Positions 25,041-34,438 are shown, numbered from the stretch's first letter. The stretch: 64,000 bases of DNA from an uncultured bacterium (GCA_903824675.1 CAIJXV010000102.1:21668-85667); one strand, 5' to 3'. The notes: a model not told the origin generated them from the letters alone. Made by a program: numbers and translations.

Positions 25041-26737
25041 AACCCATTCTCGCTTTTCCTTTTTTGCGCTGGTCGATGGATCGACACACCTTGCGCGCGG
25101 ATCTTATAGCCGGGTTGACGGTGGCCTTGCTGTTGATTCCGCAAGCCATGGCATATGCCCAATTGATGGGGGTGCCGCCGCACTATGGTTTATATGCCGC
25201 GGCCATCCCGTGTGTGGTCGCAGCCCTTTTCGGGTGGTGCCATCAATTGCATACCGGACCGGTGGCCATGACCTCTCTGATGACGGCGGCCGTGATTGGC
25301 AGTTTGGGGTTGGCAGGGGTGGATTCCAGTCAATACGTCGAATGTGCCGTATTGCTGGCTTTTTTGTCCGGTCTGATACTCCTGCTTGCCGGTGTGTGTG
25401 GGTTGTCCCTGCTGGTGAATCTGCTTTCGCATCCGGTGGTGGTGGGATTTACCCAGGCGGCGGCTTTGATGATTGCCGCCTCGCAAATTCCCTTATTGTT
25501 GCGTTTACCCATGGGGCATGGCGATTCCTTCCTGGTTGATCTAGGGGTGATGATGAGCCGGGTCGGCAGCACTCATGGGCCGACGCTGGCGATCGGAACG
25601 TTTGCGGTGACGCTCATGGTGGGGATGCGTCGGGTGTTCCCCCGTTGGCCGGGGGTGTTGATTGTCGTAGGGGTATTAACGCTTATGAGCGGATGGGTGG
25701 GCTTTGAATCCCGGTTTGGGGGACACGTCGTGGGGGTCTTGCCGGCCGGGCTCCCGTCACTTCAGATTCCCCATCTATCCTGGGGGCGGGTGCTTCAATT
25801 AATGCCCGGAGCCTGTATGATCGCGCTGATCGGGTTCATGGAGGTGGTGTCGATTAGTAAGGTCATCTCCTTGCAAACCGGACAACGTCTGAATTTTGAC
25901 CAGGAACTGATGGGTCAGGGCATGGGGCGTTTGGTGGGAAGTTTTTTCCAATCCGTTCCCGTAAGCGGTTCTTTTTCGCGATCCGCGTTGAATCTGTATG
26001 CCGGGGCGCGCACCGGATTTGCCTCGGTAGTGGCGGGCGGACTGGTGGTGATTGTCATGTTGGTGTTGACTCCCTGGCTGTACCATTTGCCGCGAGCCGT
26101 GCTGGGGGCGGTGATCCTCGTTGCGGTTTGGGGTTTGTTCGATTTCAGGGCATTTTTGCGAATCGCCCGGGTGAATCGGCGGGATGGTGTGGTGGCCGCC
26201 GTGACGTTCCTGTCAACCCTGTTTCTGGCACCCCGGATCACGACCGGCATTCTGATCGGAATTCTGTTGTCCGTGGCTTTTCAGATTGTCCGGATGATGC
26301 GGCCCCATGTGGCGATTTTAGGGCGGCATCCAGATGGAACGCTGCGGGATATTCGACGGCATGGGTTGATTCCAGACCCCGAGATTCTTGCCATTCGTTT
26401 TGACGGTCGCTTGATATTTACCAATGCGGTGCATTTCGAGGAATCGCTGTTGGAAGCGCGTTCGGAATATTCCGGGCGGAAGGCCGTCTTATTAGTGGCG
26501 GAAGGGATCAATGAAATCGACTCCTCCGGCGAGGCGATGCTGCGAGAAATGGTGCGGGAATTGCAACGGCAGGGCATTCCGTTTGCCGTTGCACGGTTGA
26601 AATGGCCGGTGCTGGAGGTGCTGCGCAAGACGGGATTGGACCGTCTGATCGGGGAACATAACATTTACCCGACGGCGGATGAGGCACTGATTGATTTGCG
26701 GAAACGGCTGGCAGGCGGGACAGATGTGAATAAATGA
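25037..26737 (+). CDS. SulP family anion transporter with STAS domain
   Basis: 566-residue membrane transporter. The ATG at 25037 overlaps the preceding stop (ATGA). LIAGLTVALLLIPQAMAYAQLMGVPPHYGLYAA is the SulP signature. About 12-14 membrane segments run to residue 420 (for example LLVNLLSHPVVVGFTQAAALMIAASQ). A C-terminal STAS domain follows (PEILAIRFDGRLIFTNAV... GINEIDSSGEAMLREMV). Family members import sulfate, bicarbonate or carboxylates; the sequence does not show which. The operon with two hydrolase or transferase genes does not resolve the substrate. Confidence 0.93.
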   Translation: MKPILAFPFLRWSMDRHTLRADLIAGLTVALLLIPQAMAYAQLMGVPPHYGLYAAAIPCVVAALFGWCHQLHTGPVAMTSLMTAAVIGSLGLAGVDSSQYVECAVLLAFLSGLILLLAGVCGLSLLVNLLSHPVVVGFTQAAALMIAASQIPLLLRLPMGHGDSFLVDLGVMMSRVGSTHGPTLAIGTFAVTLMVGMRRVFPRWPGVLIVVGVLTLMSGWVGFESRFGGHVVGVLPAGLPSLQIPHLSWGRVLQLMPGACMIALIGFMEVVSISKVISLQTGQRLNFDQELMGQGMGRLVGSFFQSVPVSGSFSRSALNLYAGARTGFASVVAGGLVVIVMLVLTPWLYHLPRAVLGAVILVAVWGLFDFRAFLRIARVNRRDGVVAAVTFLSTLFLAPRITTGILIGILLSVAFQIVRMMRPHVAILGRHPDGTLRDIRRHGLIPDPEILAIRFDGRLIFTNAVHFEESLLEARSEYSGRKAVLLVAEGINEIDSSGEAMLREMVRELQRQGIPFAVARLKWPVLEVLRKTGLDRLIGEHNIYPTADEALIDLRKRLAGGTDVNK

Positions 26738-26819
26738 ACGCCGTTTGACGCGGCAGGAGGTGCGATGCCTGCCTCATTTAGCCGCGGGCGCTCTCTTTCT
26801 TCCGACCCCAAGAAGCCGA

Positions 26820-27470
26820 TTATGTTAGTTTCCAGAATTTAGGGGACAGTTGTAAAGTCTTGCCCTTCCACTGCAACAGCCGTTGTTTCTTGAGCTTGAG
26901 GACCATACGGGAAAAAGTTTCCGGAGTGGCGCCGATGGCGGCGGCAATTTCTTTTTTGGCAAAGGGGATGGCAATCGAAGGGGATTCACCGAATTGTTCC
27001 CGCAGGAAATGGACAAACCGAGTTTCGACATCGACCGTGGTCAATTGATAGAGCCGATCCGCCAGGTAGCGTTGTTTTTTCATCAGCATGGCGATGAAAT
27101 CGGCGCGAAATTCGCGATGGGCCAGGAGGTCATGCAGTTGCAGACGCGGGATCTCGAGGACCACACCCGGGTCCGTGGCGGTGGCGGTGACGGGGTATTC
27201 ATCTTTCTCGAAGAGGATCACCTCCGCGAAAAATTCGCCCGGCTGGACGATTTTAATGACCATTTCGCGGCCATCGGGCGTGGTGCGGGCGAGGCGGATA
27301 TGTCCAGTGGAGAGCAGGAAGACGGCACGTCCCTTTTCTCCTTCACGAAAAAGGACCTCTTTTTTGCGTAGATTCCGGGCTCGGGCAATAGCGGCGAGGG
27401 CATCTTTGCCTGCGGGTGAGAGTTCCGCCAGAAATTGAGCCTGTTCCAAGAGGGTGCGGGGATCGATCAT
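26820..27470 (-). CDS. Crp/Fnr family transcriptional regulator
   Basis: 216 residues. An N-terminal cyclic-nucleotide-like barrel (FREGEKGRAVFLLSTGHIRLARTTPDGREMVIKIVQPGEFFAE) is followed by a dimer helix and a winged helix-turn-helix (FAKKEIAAAIGATPETFSRMVLKLKKQRLLQWKG). The N-terminus lacks an Fnr-type cysteine cluster, so oxygen sensing by a 4Fe-4S cluster is unlikely; the ligand is unknown. AAGGAGG lies just upstream of the ATG. It is transcribed away from the cobalamin riboswitch and cobT. Confidence 0.92.
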   Translation of the reverse strand: MIDPRTLLEQAQFLAELSPAGKDALAAIARARNLRKKEVLFREGEKGRAVFLLSTGHIRLARTTPDGREMVIKIVQPGEFFAEVILFEKDEYPVTATATDPGVVLEIPRLQLHDLLAHREFRADFIAMLMKKQRYLADRLYQLTTVDVETRFVHFLREQFGESPSIAIPFAKKEIAAAIGATPETFSRMVLKLKKQRLLQWKGKTLQLSPKFWKLT

Positions 27471-27559
27471 GGTCCTCCTTTTTGCATTTACTAACCGGAT
27501 AATAGCGGGAAAGCCCGGTGAGGGTCAATCTTCAGCTATCGCACGACATTTTATTCGAC

Positions 27560-27588
27560 TTGCATACCGTCGGACCCTTTTTTATAGT
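27560..27588 (+). promoter_or_regulatory. Sigma70-type promoter for the cobalamin leader
   Basis: TTGCAT (27560-27565) and TATAGT (27583-27588) are separated by exactly 17 bases, which places the transcription start about where the riboswitch begins. Confidence 0.65.
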
Positions 27589-27595
27589 GAAACTG

Positions 27596-27766
27596 TTTTC
27601 CGGTGTCGGATATTCCGATGAAAAGGGAATACGGTGAAAATCCGTAACGTTGGGCCGGCGCTGTAAGCAGATTGTTTCCCGAGGGCCACTGACCATTCAG
27701 GTTGGGAAGGCTGGGAATGCGAGTTCTGCAAGTCAGAAGACCTGCCGGGAAACGCGGTTAAACTTG
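27596..27766 (+). promoter_or_regulatory. Cobalamin (B12) riboswitch
   Basis: The core is recognisable in order: AAAAGGGAATACGGTG, GAAAATCCGT, CGCTGTAAGC, the GCCACTG element, GGGAAGGCTGGGAA, and the B12 box AGTCAGAAGACCTGCC (about 27731-27746). It is followed by a strong intrinsic terminator before cobT, so ligand binding should stop transcription. Confidence 0.93.
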
Positions 27767-27767
27767 T

Positions 27768-27819
27768 CCAAAGAAACCCGCGGAAGGTGACGTCTACCTT
27801 CCGCGGGTTTTTCTTTGGT
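27768..27819 (+). terminator. Riboswitch-controlled intrinsic terminator
   Basis: ACCCGCGGAAGGT (27776-27788) pairs perfectly with ACCTTCCGCGGGT (27796-27808) around a 7-base loop and is followed by T-rich sequence. Flanking ccaaagaaa/tttctttgg extends the stem. It lies between the B12 riboswitch and cobT. Confidence 0.9.
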
Positions 27820-27839
27820 CACCTAGCGAGGATTATGAC

Positions 27840-28904
27840 ATGAATGTTGAAATCAGGCAGGCCATTGACTCGATTCGTCCCCCCAATACGGGAGTGTATG
27901 CCGCAGCCCAAACTCGACTGCGCCAGCAGATCCGCCCCGCGGGAAGTCTGGGGATGTTGGAGCCGGTTGCGGCCCGTCTGGCGGCCATTGCCGGCACTCT
28001 GGATGTTCACTTGAAACACAAAGTCATTGTGACCTGTGCAGGTGACCATGGGATTTGTGCCGAGGGCGTCAGTCTGTTCCCCGCCGAGGTCACTCCCCAG
28101 ATGGTTTTTGCGTTTATGGCCGGCGCGGCGTCCATTAATGCCTTGGCCCGTCACGCCGGGGCCGATGTTTATGTGGCTGATTTAGGAGTGAACTGCGATT
28201 TCGATCCCGCCTTGCCCATTTTGCACTACAAGGTTCGCAAAGGGACTTCTAATTTCGCTTCGGGTCCGGCCATGACCCGCGAAGAGGCGGAGCAATCGGT
28301 AGCCAACGGTATTCGGATTGTCAGACGACTCCATGCTGAATGTCCGATTGATTTACTCGGCACCGGGGATATGGGGATCGGAAACACGACACCTTCCAGC
28401 GCTATTATCGCCACCTTATCCGGTTTACCGGTGAGCCAACTCACGGGGCGGGGGACCGGCTTGGATGATGCCGGCGTGCAACGTAAGATAGCGGCGATTG
28501 AAAAGGGGCTATCCATCAACAAGCCCCGGAGAGAAGACCCCTTGGATGTGCTGGCCAAGGTGGGCGGATTTGAAATCGGCGGGTTGGCTGGATTGGTTTT
28601 AGGGGCTGCCTCACTGGGTATCCCGGTGATCTGCGATGGTTTGATATCTACGGCGGGGGCCTTGATCGCTTGTGAATTGGCACCCGCTGCAAAGGCTTAC
28701 CTATTTGCGAGCCATCGTTCCGTCGAGACCGGCCACCGGTTTATGCACGAGCATCTGGGCATGGCGCCGTTGCTGGATCTGCAATTACGCTTAGGCGAAG
28801 GAACCGGTGCGGCCCTGGCCATGGAACTTCTGGATGCATCGACACGAGTACTGGCCGAGATCAAAACTTTTGACGAGATGAAGGTGACCGATGCGCAACA
28901 ATGA
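27840..28904 (+). CDS. cobT: Nicotinate-nucleotide--dimethylbenzimidazole phosphoribosyltransferase
   Basis: Makes alpha-ribazole phosphate, the lower-ligand precursor of cobalamin, from nicotinate mononucleotide and 5,6-dimethylbenzimidazole in the cytoplasm. 354 residues, normal length. Conserved stretches are VTCAGDHGICAEGVSLFPAEVT, LGTGDMGIGNTTPSSAI, GRGTGLDDAG and LDLQLRLGEGTGAALAMEL, the last holding the catalytic glutamate. Expression is governed by the B12 riboswitch and terminator directly upstream. No other cobalamin genes lie in the window, so it may serve salvage or the rest of the pathway may be elsewhere. Confidence 0.96.
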   Translation: MNVEIRQAIDSIRPPNTGVYAAAQTRLRQQIRPAGSLGMLEPVAARLAAIAGTLDVHLKHKVIVTCAGDHGICAEGVSLFPAEVTPQMVFAFMAGAASINALARHAGADVYVADLGVNCDFDPALPILHYKVRKGTSNFASGPAMTREEAEQSVANGIRIVRRLHAECPIDLLGTGDMGIGNTTPSSAIIATLSGLPVSQLTGRGTGLDDAGVQRKIAAIEKGLSINKPRREDPLDVLAKVGGFEIGGLAGLVLGAASLGIPVICDGLISTAGALIACELAPAAKAYLFASHRSVETGHRFMHEHLGMAPLLDLQLRLGEGTGAALAMELLDASTRVLAEIKTFDEMKVTDAQQ

Positions 28905-29365
28905 GATAGGGATAGAGTAAAGCGCCCAAATCCTCGCCTAAGCCTTCAGCCCTTCCGCAGACAGGTCAATGGTAGCCGCATGGACACGGCTGCGACAGCC
29001 CTTCGGTATGCTCAGGGCAGGCGCGGCGCCCTCCAAAAGATGACATCGAGACCAGCGAGAGAAAACCGCTGGAGGGCGCTGCGCCGTCAGCGCCGTGTGG
29101 GCGTTGAATTCAAGGAACGCCAGTGAAACAACGGAACAGCATTCGTCGCGGATCAAGGAAGCGGCTTCGCCCTTGAAGAAAAGTGCGGAGGTTGTTAGTA
29201 TGAACATATGGAGGCGTCCGTTGGAAAATCAATTCCGCCCGGCATGAAACCTGATCGGTTCGAACCCGCAGATCGGTTGACTGGGCGGCGCACCGGTTGT
29301 GTTCTCCCCGTTTTTTTTGTTTTCAGGGTCACGTCTGTTGCCTTATATGCGGAGGGCCACACTTC
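28905..29365. other. Intergenic region between cobT and the terpene-cyclase-fold gene
   Basis: 461 bases. A minus-strand open frame at 28938-29207 (89 codons) has no recognisable domain and spans an inverted repeat (29020-29085), so it is not called as a gene. Phrases such as cccttcggtatgctcaggg look like dispersed intergenic repeat sequence. Confidence 0.5.
29020..29085. repeat. Inverted repeat with 16-bp arms
   Basis: ggcgcggcgccctcca (29020-29035) is matched by the inverted copy tggagggcgctgcgcc (29070-29085) with one mismatch, separated by 34 bases. The arms contain a self-complementary ggcgc(g/a)gcgcc core. No T-run follows. It could be an intergenic palindromic repeat or a miniature element. 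Confidence 0.6.
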
Positions 29366-30973
29366 ATGAGTGAAGAACTAATCGTCTTGTTGGAAGAGAA
29401 GCCCTTAAAGGTTCGTTTGCAGGTTATTTTGAAAGGGTTGAAGGCTCCTAAAGCTTCAGGTGAATTCCGGCATGCGAAATTTGAGTTGCTGCGTTTATTG
29501 GGGCCCAGCACGATATCGCTTCTGGCCGGGGTGGGGGTGGCTGTGGGCTTGCTCGTTTTTGCGGTAGGACAACAACTTTCCGGTGAATCGGCTGTTGAGG
29601 TGACCGTGGTCGAGATGGAGACGGTCAAACTCGACGATCTGAAAATTGAGGAGATTAAACCGGAGGAGGTGGAGACCCGGGAGGTGGCCGTGGACACGAC
29701 GATGGTGGCTCCCCCTTCGGAATATTCCGCGCCATCGGAGACCGTGGGCGCTGGCGTCAATGGTGATGTGGATACGCCGATGGTGATGTTTGCCCCTGTG
29801 ATGACCAAGAGTCCGCTGGTGATGAAGAACCTCTATGGCAATCGCAGCAAAGGCGGGCGAGACAAAGCCCTCCAAAGTTATGGCGGGTCCACCGCGACGG
29901 AGGACGCGGTGATGAAAGCGCTCCGCTGGCTTAAGGCTCACCAGCACGCCGATGGCTATTGGAATGGCGTCAGGGCCCCCTATACGGGACTGGCCCTACT
30001 GGCGTTTTTGGCCCATGGCGAAACACCGGTTTCCCCTGAGTTCGGGCCGACGGTGGAGAAAGCCATCCGCTGGCTGATGACACAACAGAATTCCGCAGGA
30101 TCCTTCTCATCCGATTCCTATGGACATGCGATATGTACCTATGCGCTAGCCGAATCCTTTGCCATGACGAAAATCATGTCGATCCGCGAGGCCACCGAGA
30201 AGGGTTTGCGAGTGATCATGGATGGACAGCAAGACGACGGCGGGTGGTTTTATCGCTATGAAAAGGATAAAAAATGGGATTTGTCTGTTATGGGTTGGCA
30301 GATTCAGGCCTTGAAAGCGGCCAAGATGGGCGGGCTTGACACCCCGGAAATTGAACGGTCGCTGGAGCAGGCGACCCGTGCGGTTCAAATGTCCTATCAT
30401 AGTGCCCGTGAAACTTTTTGTTACCAAGGCGCTCCGGGGGTTGCCGATTCGGGCGGGGCGATGTGGTCGATGAACGGTATTGGCACCTTGTGTCTACAAT
30501 ATCTCGGAAAAGCCAAAACGAAAGAGGCCCGGGGTGGGCTGAAAGCGATAGAGGATCTTGAATTGGTGTGGGGCACTGTGGATGCGTCGGGCAAGGCGGT
30601 GCCGGAAGCCAATAATAAGGTCGGCAAGAATGAAAAAGTGGTAGGCGAAGGTTGGGCCCAATTGGTTCGTGTTTATGCCTACTATTATATCACGCAGGCC
30701 AAATTTCAGAATGGTGGACCGCAGTGGAAAAAGTGGAATGAGCAATTTACCCGCGTGTTAATCCGGAATCAACAACCGGAAGGATGTTGGGAGGGAGGTG
30801 ATTTCGGATCCTCCTATGGTGGGGCGCAGGGAGAAGCCGACAAGGTCTACACCACCTGTTTCTGTTGCCTGATGCTGGAAGTCTATTATCGTTATCTGCC
30901 GACCTACCAGAAAATTGATGATGGAAAAGACACACACCTGACCACGGATGATCCGGTGGTTGAAGTTTTATAA
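29366..30973 (+). CDS. Membrane-anchored terpene-cyclase-fold (squalene/prenyltransferase alpha-toroid) protein
   Basis: 535 residues from the ATG at 29366 with ggagg upstream. The N-terminal cytoplasmic segment is followed by one membrane helix (LLAGVGVAVGLLVFAVGQQL, about 53-72). A Glu/Val-rich linker (KIEEIKPEEVETREV) comes next, then an alpha/alpha toroid with repeats such as ALRWLKAHQHADGYWNG, AIRWLMTQQNSAGSFSS, GLRVIMDGQQDDGGWFYRYE and VLIRNQQPEGCWEGGDFG, the QW-like repeats of squalene-hopene cyclases. The catalytic DxDD motif is not seen. The linker resembles TonB-type pro/glu linkers, so a structural envelope role is more likely than terpene cyclisation. Two secreted proteins with similar repeats lie at 42-47.7 kb. 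Confidence 0.8.
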   Translation: MSEELIVLLEEKPLKVRLQVILKGLKAPKASGEFRHAKFELLRLLGPSTISLLAGVGVAVGLLVFAVGQQLSGESAVEVTVVEMETVKLDDLKIEEIKPEEVETREVAVDTTMVAPPSEYSAPSETVGAGVNGDVDTPMVMFAPVMTKSPLVMKNLYGNRSKGGRDKALQSYGGSTATEDAVMKALRWLKAHQHADGYWNGVRAPYTGLALLAFLAHGETPVSPEFGPTVEKAIRWLMTQQNSAGSFSSDSYGHAICTYALAESFAMTKIMSIREATEKGLRVIMDGQQDDGGWFYRYEKDKKWDLSVMGWQIQALKAAKMGGLDTPEIERSLEQATRAVQMSYHSARETFCYQGAPGVADSGGAMWSMNGIGTLCLQYLGKAKTKEARGGLKAIEDLELVWGTVDASGKAVPEANNKVGKNEKVVGEGWAQLVRVYAYYYITQAKFQNGGPQWKKWNEQFTRVLIRNQQPEGCWEGGDFGSSYGGAQGEADKVYTTCFCCLMLEVYYRYLPTYQKIDDGKDTHLTTDDPVVEVL

Positions 30974-31021
30974 GACTCAGCCCTGAGTTCGCAGGTAGAC
31001 CCATCCGCCCCATTGGGGTTT

Positions 31022-32404
31022 TTACAAGGCGATGACTTTAATGCCGGCCTGGGCGCCAAACGCGATCAGTTCCTCATAGAGATGTGCGCCATAGCCGAGA
31101 CAGGCATATTCATTATTCCAGGCCTGTAGAAGGGCTTCGATGTCGCATTGGACAGTGACGAAGGCATGCGGCCAGAAGGGAATACCGCATTCCAGTTGAC
31201 GCGCTTTCAAAACTCGTTTAGGGGGCTCGAACACCTGGCATCGGGACACGACCAATTCGAATTCGCCGCGATGACGTCCCAGGCGGGCGAGTACACCGTT
31301 GCCGGGCTTACAGACCAGTTTGACCGAAATGCCACCTGCGGCGCCCTCGGTGGGAATGCCATGTTCGGCAAAAGCAGCGGGCCCGAGCTTGCCGGCGAGG
31401 GACGGCGGGCAGGCGCCATCGCCGATAATCTTAATTTCGCGGGTTCGCTTGTCGATGTGTTGCAGGTCCCCGTAGTAAACCGGTTCATCGCCCAGATCCG
31501 AGAGCAGTTTGACGGTGAGAAGCGTATTGAAATCCGACAGGGTTGAAGTGGCAATGCGGTCATTCAGCATCAAGCTTTGAGCAAAACAGGTTGCGCTGTA
31601 CTGGTCCCCAAGGCCAGGAAAAGATTGAATGGTGTACCCCATCCAGCCTTCCTGGCGGACGGTCTTTTTTAATGCCAAATACAGCCGGATGGAACGATCG
31701 GCAACGGCGCCGGTGGGGATGGGTTCGCTGAAAAGTGGTTGGATCCGGGCTCGGGCGTCGCGCAACTCGGCGGGGGTGATGGAATCAGCAGTCTGGAGAA
31801 GGGTGGTGGTATCGCGGGAATCAATGTCGATTCCGAACAGGCGCATCCACTGGGAGGGATCCGCGACGCCACAGGTCTGGCCCATGCCGCGACCGCCAAA
31901 GACACCGACGGTGGAGAGATTCAGGCGGTTTCGAATCCAGCCGGCGCGGCAGTAGGCGGTAATCTTCTCGATGTCGGATTTGGAATCACAGGACCCATAC
32001 ACGAAGCGATGGGGAAGGCCGACTTCCTGAAGGGCGCCATGCATGACGAGACCTCCAACCGGCCGCCAACCCTGGGAACCGGGATGCGTCCACAAAACCA
32101 AGGGTTTCCCCCCCAGGGCGAAATCGCGGATGGGGCCGATCAGGTGCGCTGCCCAGACCCAGGTTCCGGAGAAGAGGACCAGAGCATCGACGTCATCCTG
32201 GTGTTTGAAATGGTGCAGGCAAATGCGCGCTTCATCCCGGGAGGCGATGACGGTGGGATACTCGACGAGATCGAGGCCGGCCTTAATCAAGGTTGCACGG
32301 GCGCGATTGACGAGGGCCTGGTCGATGAAGGGCGTCCCCATGGGGTCGCGCAGTCCATCTTTGTGAACGCCAAACACAACGAAACCGACTTTTGATGTTT
32401 GCAT
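31022..32404 (-). CDS. L-fucose/L-arabinose isomerase family protein
   Basis: 460 residues with the three-part isomerase fold. The N-terminal domain has DALVLFSGTWVWAAHLIGPIRDFALGGKPLVLWTHPGS, the middle holds VGVFGGRGMGQTCGVADPSQWM, and the C-terminal domain carries GLGDQYSATCFAQSLMLND and GAAGGISVKLVC. It is shorter than FucI (~590) and close to the clade annotated as fucose isomerase-like. The canonical Glu/Asp/His metal ligands cannot be assigned by eye, so substrate and activity are open. It is divergent from the esterase gene across a 128-base promoter region and heads the carbohydrate locus. Confidence 0.8.
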   Translation of the reverse strand: MQTSKVGFVVFGVHKDGLRDPMGTPFIDQALVNRARATLIKAGLDLVEYPTVIASRDEARICLHHFKHQDDVDALVLFSGTWVWAAHLIGPIRDFALGGKPLVLWTHPGSQGWRPVGGLVMHGALQEVGLPHRFVYGSCDSKSDIEKITAYCRAGWIRNRLNLSTVGVFGGRGMGQTCGVADPSQWMRLFGIDIDSRDTTTLLQTADSITPAELRDARARIQPLFSEPIPTGAVADRSIRLYLALKKTVRQEGWMGYTIQSFPGLGDQYSATCFAQSLMLNDRIATSTLSDFNTLLTVKLLSDLGDEPVYYGDLQHIDKRTREIKIIGDGACPPSLAGKLGPAAFAEHGIPTEGAAGGISVKLVCKPGNGVLARLGRHRGEFELVVSRCQVFEPPKRVLKARQLECGIPFWPHAFVTVQCDIEALLQAWNNEYACLGYGAHLYEELIAFGAQAGIKVIAL

Positions 32405-32532
32405 AAAGTTCCTTGATGGGTATGTGCAATATTACCGTGTCTATGAAGACGGGGCTATCTCAAAATTAATGTTATTCCCCTTGAATCCTCATAAATCATG
32501 ATCGTATAATTTTACCCCTCTAGGAGTATTCA

Positions 32533-33696
32533 ATGAGTGCAGATGGAACAGCTCAATGCCCCTCTTCGCCTTGGACAGACGGAGCCCTCTGGCATCCCCC
32601 CCGATATGAAGAGGTTCCAGAGATGGGCGAAGGCGACATTCATGCGATTTTTTATGAAAGTCAGCCTTGGGAGGGCAGACCAACACGGGTATTTGCCTAT
32701 TATGGGATACCGGTCCATGCGGTGAAAGGCCGTACGCCAGCGATGGTTTTGGTTCATGGCGGGGGCGGGTCGGCTTTCATTCGCTGGGTCCGTCTTTGGA
32801 TGGATCGCGGGTATGCGGCGATTGCGATGGATACCTGTGGCTGCATCAGTAGCAGCGGGTTTATGGATCATCCCCGCCACGAAGCGGGTGGACCGCCGGG
32901 ATGGGGGGGATTTGACCAGATTGACCAGCCTTGGTTCGACCAGTGGACCTATCATGCGGTGTCCGATGTGATACTGGCGCATTCGTTGATTCGTTCGTTT
33001 CCCGCCGTAAATCCTGAAAAGATCGGAGTGACAGGCATTTCCTGGGGCGGTTATCTGACCTGTATTGCCGCCGGATTAGATTCCCGTTTCAAGTTTGCGG
33101 CCCCGGTGTACGGCTGTGGTTTCCTGGGTGACAACTCGACCTGGTTGGATCAGTTCAAAACGATGGGCACAGAACGTGCCCGCCGCTGGTTGAATATTTG
33201 GGATCCCTCCCGGTATCTTCCGTTTGCCCACATGCCCTTTCTCTGGGTTACCGGAACGAACGACTTCGCGTACCCTATGGATTCTTTGCAACAATCCTAT
33301 CGATTGCCGCGCAACGATCGGACTTTATGCGTACGGGTGCGGATGCCGCATGGACATGGCATTCCCGGGGAAAACCCCGAGGAGATCCGTGTTTTTGCTG
33401 ATTCGATGCTGGCCGATGGGCCGCGTTTGGCGCGGATTACCGGGACCCGGCGTCAAAGAGCGCGGGTTGAAGCCTTTTATGACAGTCCGGTTGCCATTGT
33501 TCGCGCAGAGTTAAATTACACCTGTGATCGCGGGAAATGGATGGACCGGTCTTGGGCTACTGTTCCGGCAGTGTTGGATCACGCGGCTGGACGAGTTTGG
33601 GCCGAGCTTCCGGCTGGCGTATCGGTTTATTATTTTAATCTCGTCGACGCGCGGGATTGTGTCGTAAGTAGTGAACACGAGATGCTGGATGCATAA
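32533..33696 (+). CDS. Alpha/beta hydrolase, acetyl-xylan-esterase/dienelactone-hydrolase-like
   Basis: 387 residues without a signal peptide. The catalytic triad is visible: serine in GVTGISWGGYL, aspartate in FLWVTGTNDFAYP, histidine in RMPHGHGIPG. The oxyanion strand is AMVLVHGGGGSAF. A C-terminal beta extension of about 90 residues follows the hydrolase core. Placement beside heparinase-like and sugar-isomerase-like genes suggests removal of acyl groups from a polysaccharide or oligosaccharide, but the sequence alone does not prove a carbohydrate esterase. Start chosen at 32533 with taggag seven bases upstream. bioD follows after one base. Confidence 0.85.
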   Translation: MSADGTAQCPSSPWTDGALWHPPRYEEVPEMGEGDIHAIFYESQPWEGRPTRVFAYYGIPVHAVKGRTPAMVLVHGGGGSAFIRWVRLWMDRGYAAIAMDTCGCISSSGFMDHPRHEAGGPPGWGGFDQIDQPWFDQWTYHAVSDVILAHSLIRSFPAVNPEKIGVTGISWGGYLTCIAAGLDSRFKFAAPVYGCGFLGDNSTWLDQFKTMGTERARRWLNIWDPSRYLPFAHMPFLWVTGTNDFAYPMDSLQQSYRLPRNDRTLCVRVRMPHGHGIPGENPEEIRVFADSMLADGPRLARITGTRRQRARVEAFYDSPVAIVRAELNYTCDRGKWMDRSWATVPAVLDHAAGRVWAELPAGVSVYYFNLVDARDCVVSSEHEMLDA

Positions 33697-33697
33697 T

Positions 33698-34438
33698 ATG
33701 AAACACGGGTTAGCGGTGATTGGAACAGACACGGGGGTTGGCAAGACCTTGATCACGGCTCGACTTTGTCTTGCAGCCCGACAGTTGGGGATCGACTGTG
33801 TTCCGATGAAACCGGTTCAGACGGGGGCACATCGCATGCCCGATGGGCGGTTGCCATCGCCTGATCTGGAATGGATCCTGGCCGTGTTGGGTTTGAATCC
33901 ATTGTCGGAGGATCGGAACCGAATGAATCCCTACACCTTTGAAATGGCGGCTTCGCCTCATTTGGCCGCAGAAATGAGCGGGGAAATTCCAGATCGCCGG
34001 CGGATTTTGGAGGCCTATGACGAACTCTCGGCTGGCCATGACGCAACTATTGTTGAAGGTGCGGGGGGCTTGATGGTTCCTTTTGGCCGGGATTGGATGC
34101 TGGCCGATTTGCTGGTCGATTTGAATTTGCCGGTAGTTGTGGTGGCCCGAGCTGGGCTGGGGACATTGAATCACACCCTATTGACGCTGGAAGCGATACG
34201 AACACGAGGTCTGACGGTTGCAGGCGTCATTTTAAACCAACTTTCTTCCAATAGGATGGAGGTCATCGAAACGGACAATGTTCGGGTTTTACAAGAACTG
34301 GGAGATGTTCCAGTTTGGGGGACAATGCCGTATTGGGATGACCTGGATGACAAGACTGAACCCGATATTGTCCGTCGCTGGTTGATGTCACAAATCCCGG
34401 AATTATCGCGACAGGTTAGCTTGTATCTCTTGAAATAA
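33698..34438 (+). CDS. bioD: Dethiobiotin synthetase
   Basis: ATP-dependent carboxylation of 7,8-diaminopelargonate to dethiobiotin, the penultimate biotin step. 246 residues from the ATG at 33698. The P-loop is GTDTGVGKT near the N-terminus, followed by MKPVQTG with the conserved active-site lysine and VEGAGGLMVPF. VAGVILNQL and the final VPVWGTMPY are also family marks. No other biotin genes are nearby; it is placed one base after an esterase gene inside a sugar locus, which is unusual. The frame could start at 33671 inside the preceding gene but this adds only nine residues of no conservation. Confidence 0.95.
   Translation: MKHGLAVIGTDTGVGKTLITARLCLAARQLGIDCVPMKPVQTGAHRMPDGRLPSPDLEWILAVLGLNPLSEDRNRMNPYTFEMAASPHLAAEMSGEIPDRRRILEAYDELSAGHDATIVEGAGGLMVPFGRDWMLADLLVDLNLPVVVVARAGLGTLNHTLLTLEAIRTRGLTVAGVILNQLSSNRMEVIETDNVRVLQELGDVPVWGTMPYWDDLDDKTEPDIVRRWLMSQIPELSRQVSLYLLK

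Noticed and set aside
28938..29207. 89-codon minus-strand frame after cobT
   Set aside because: It spans an inverted repeat and repeat-like sequence, with no domain or convincing ribosome-binding site.
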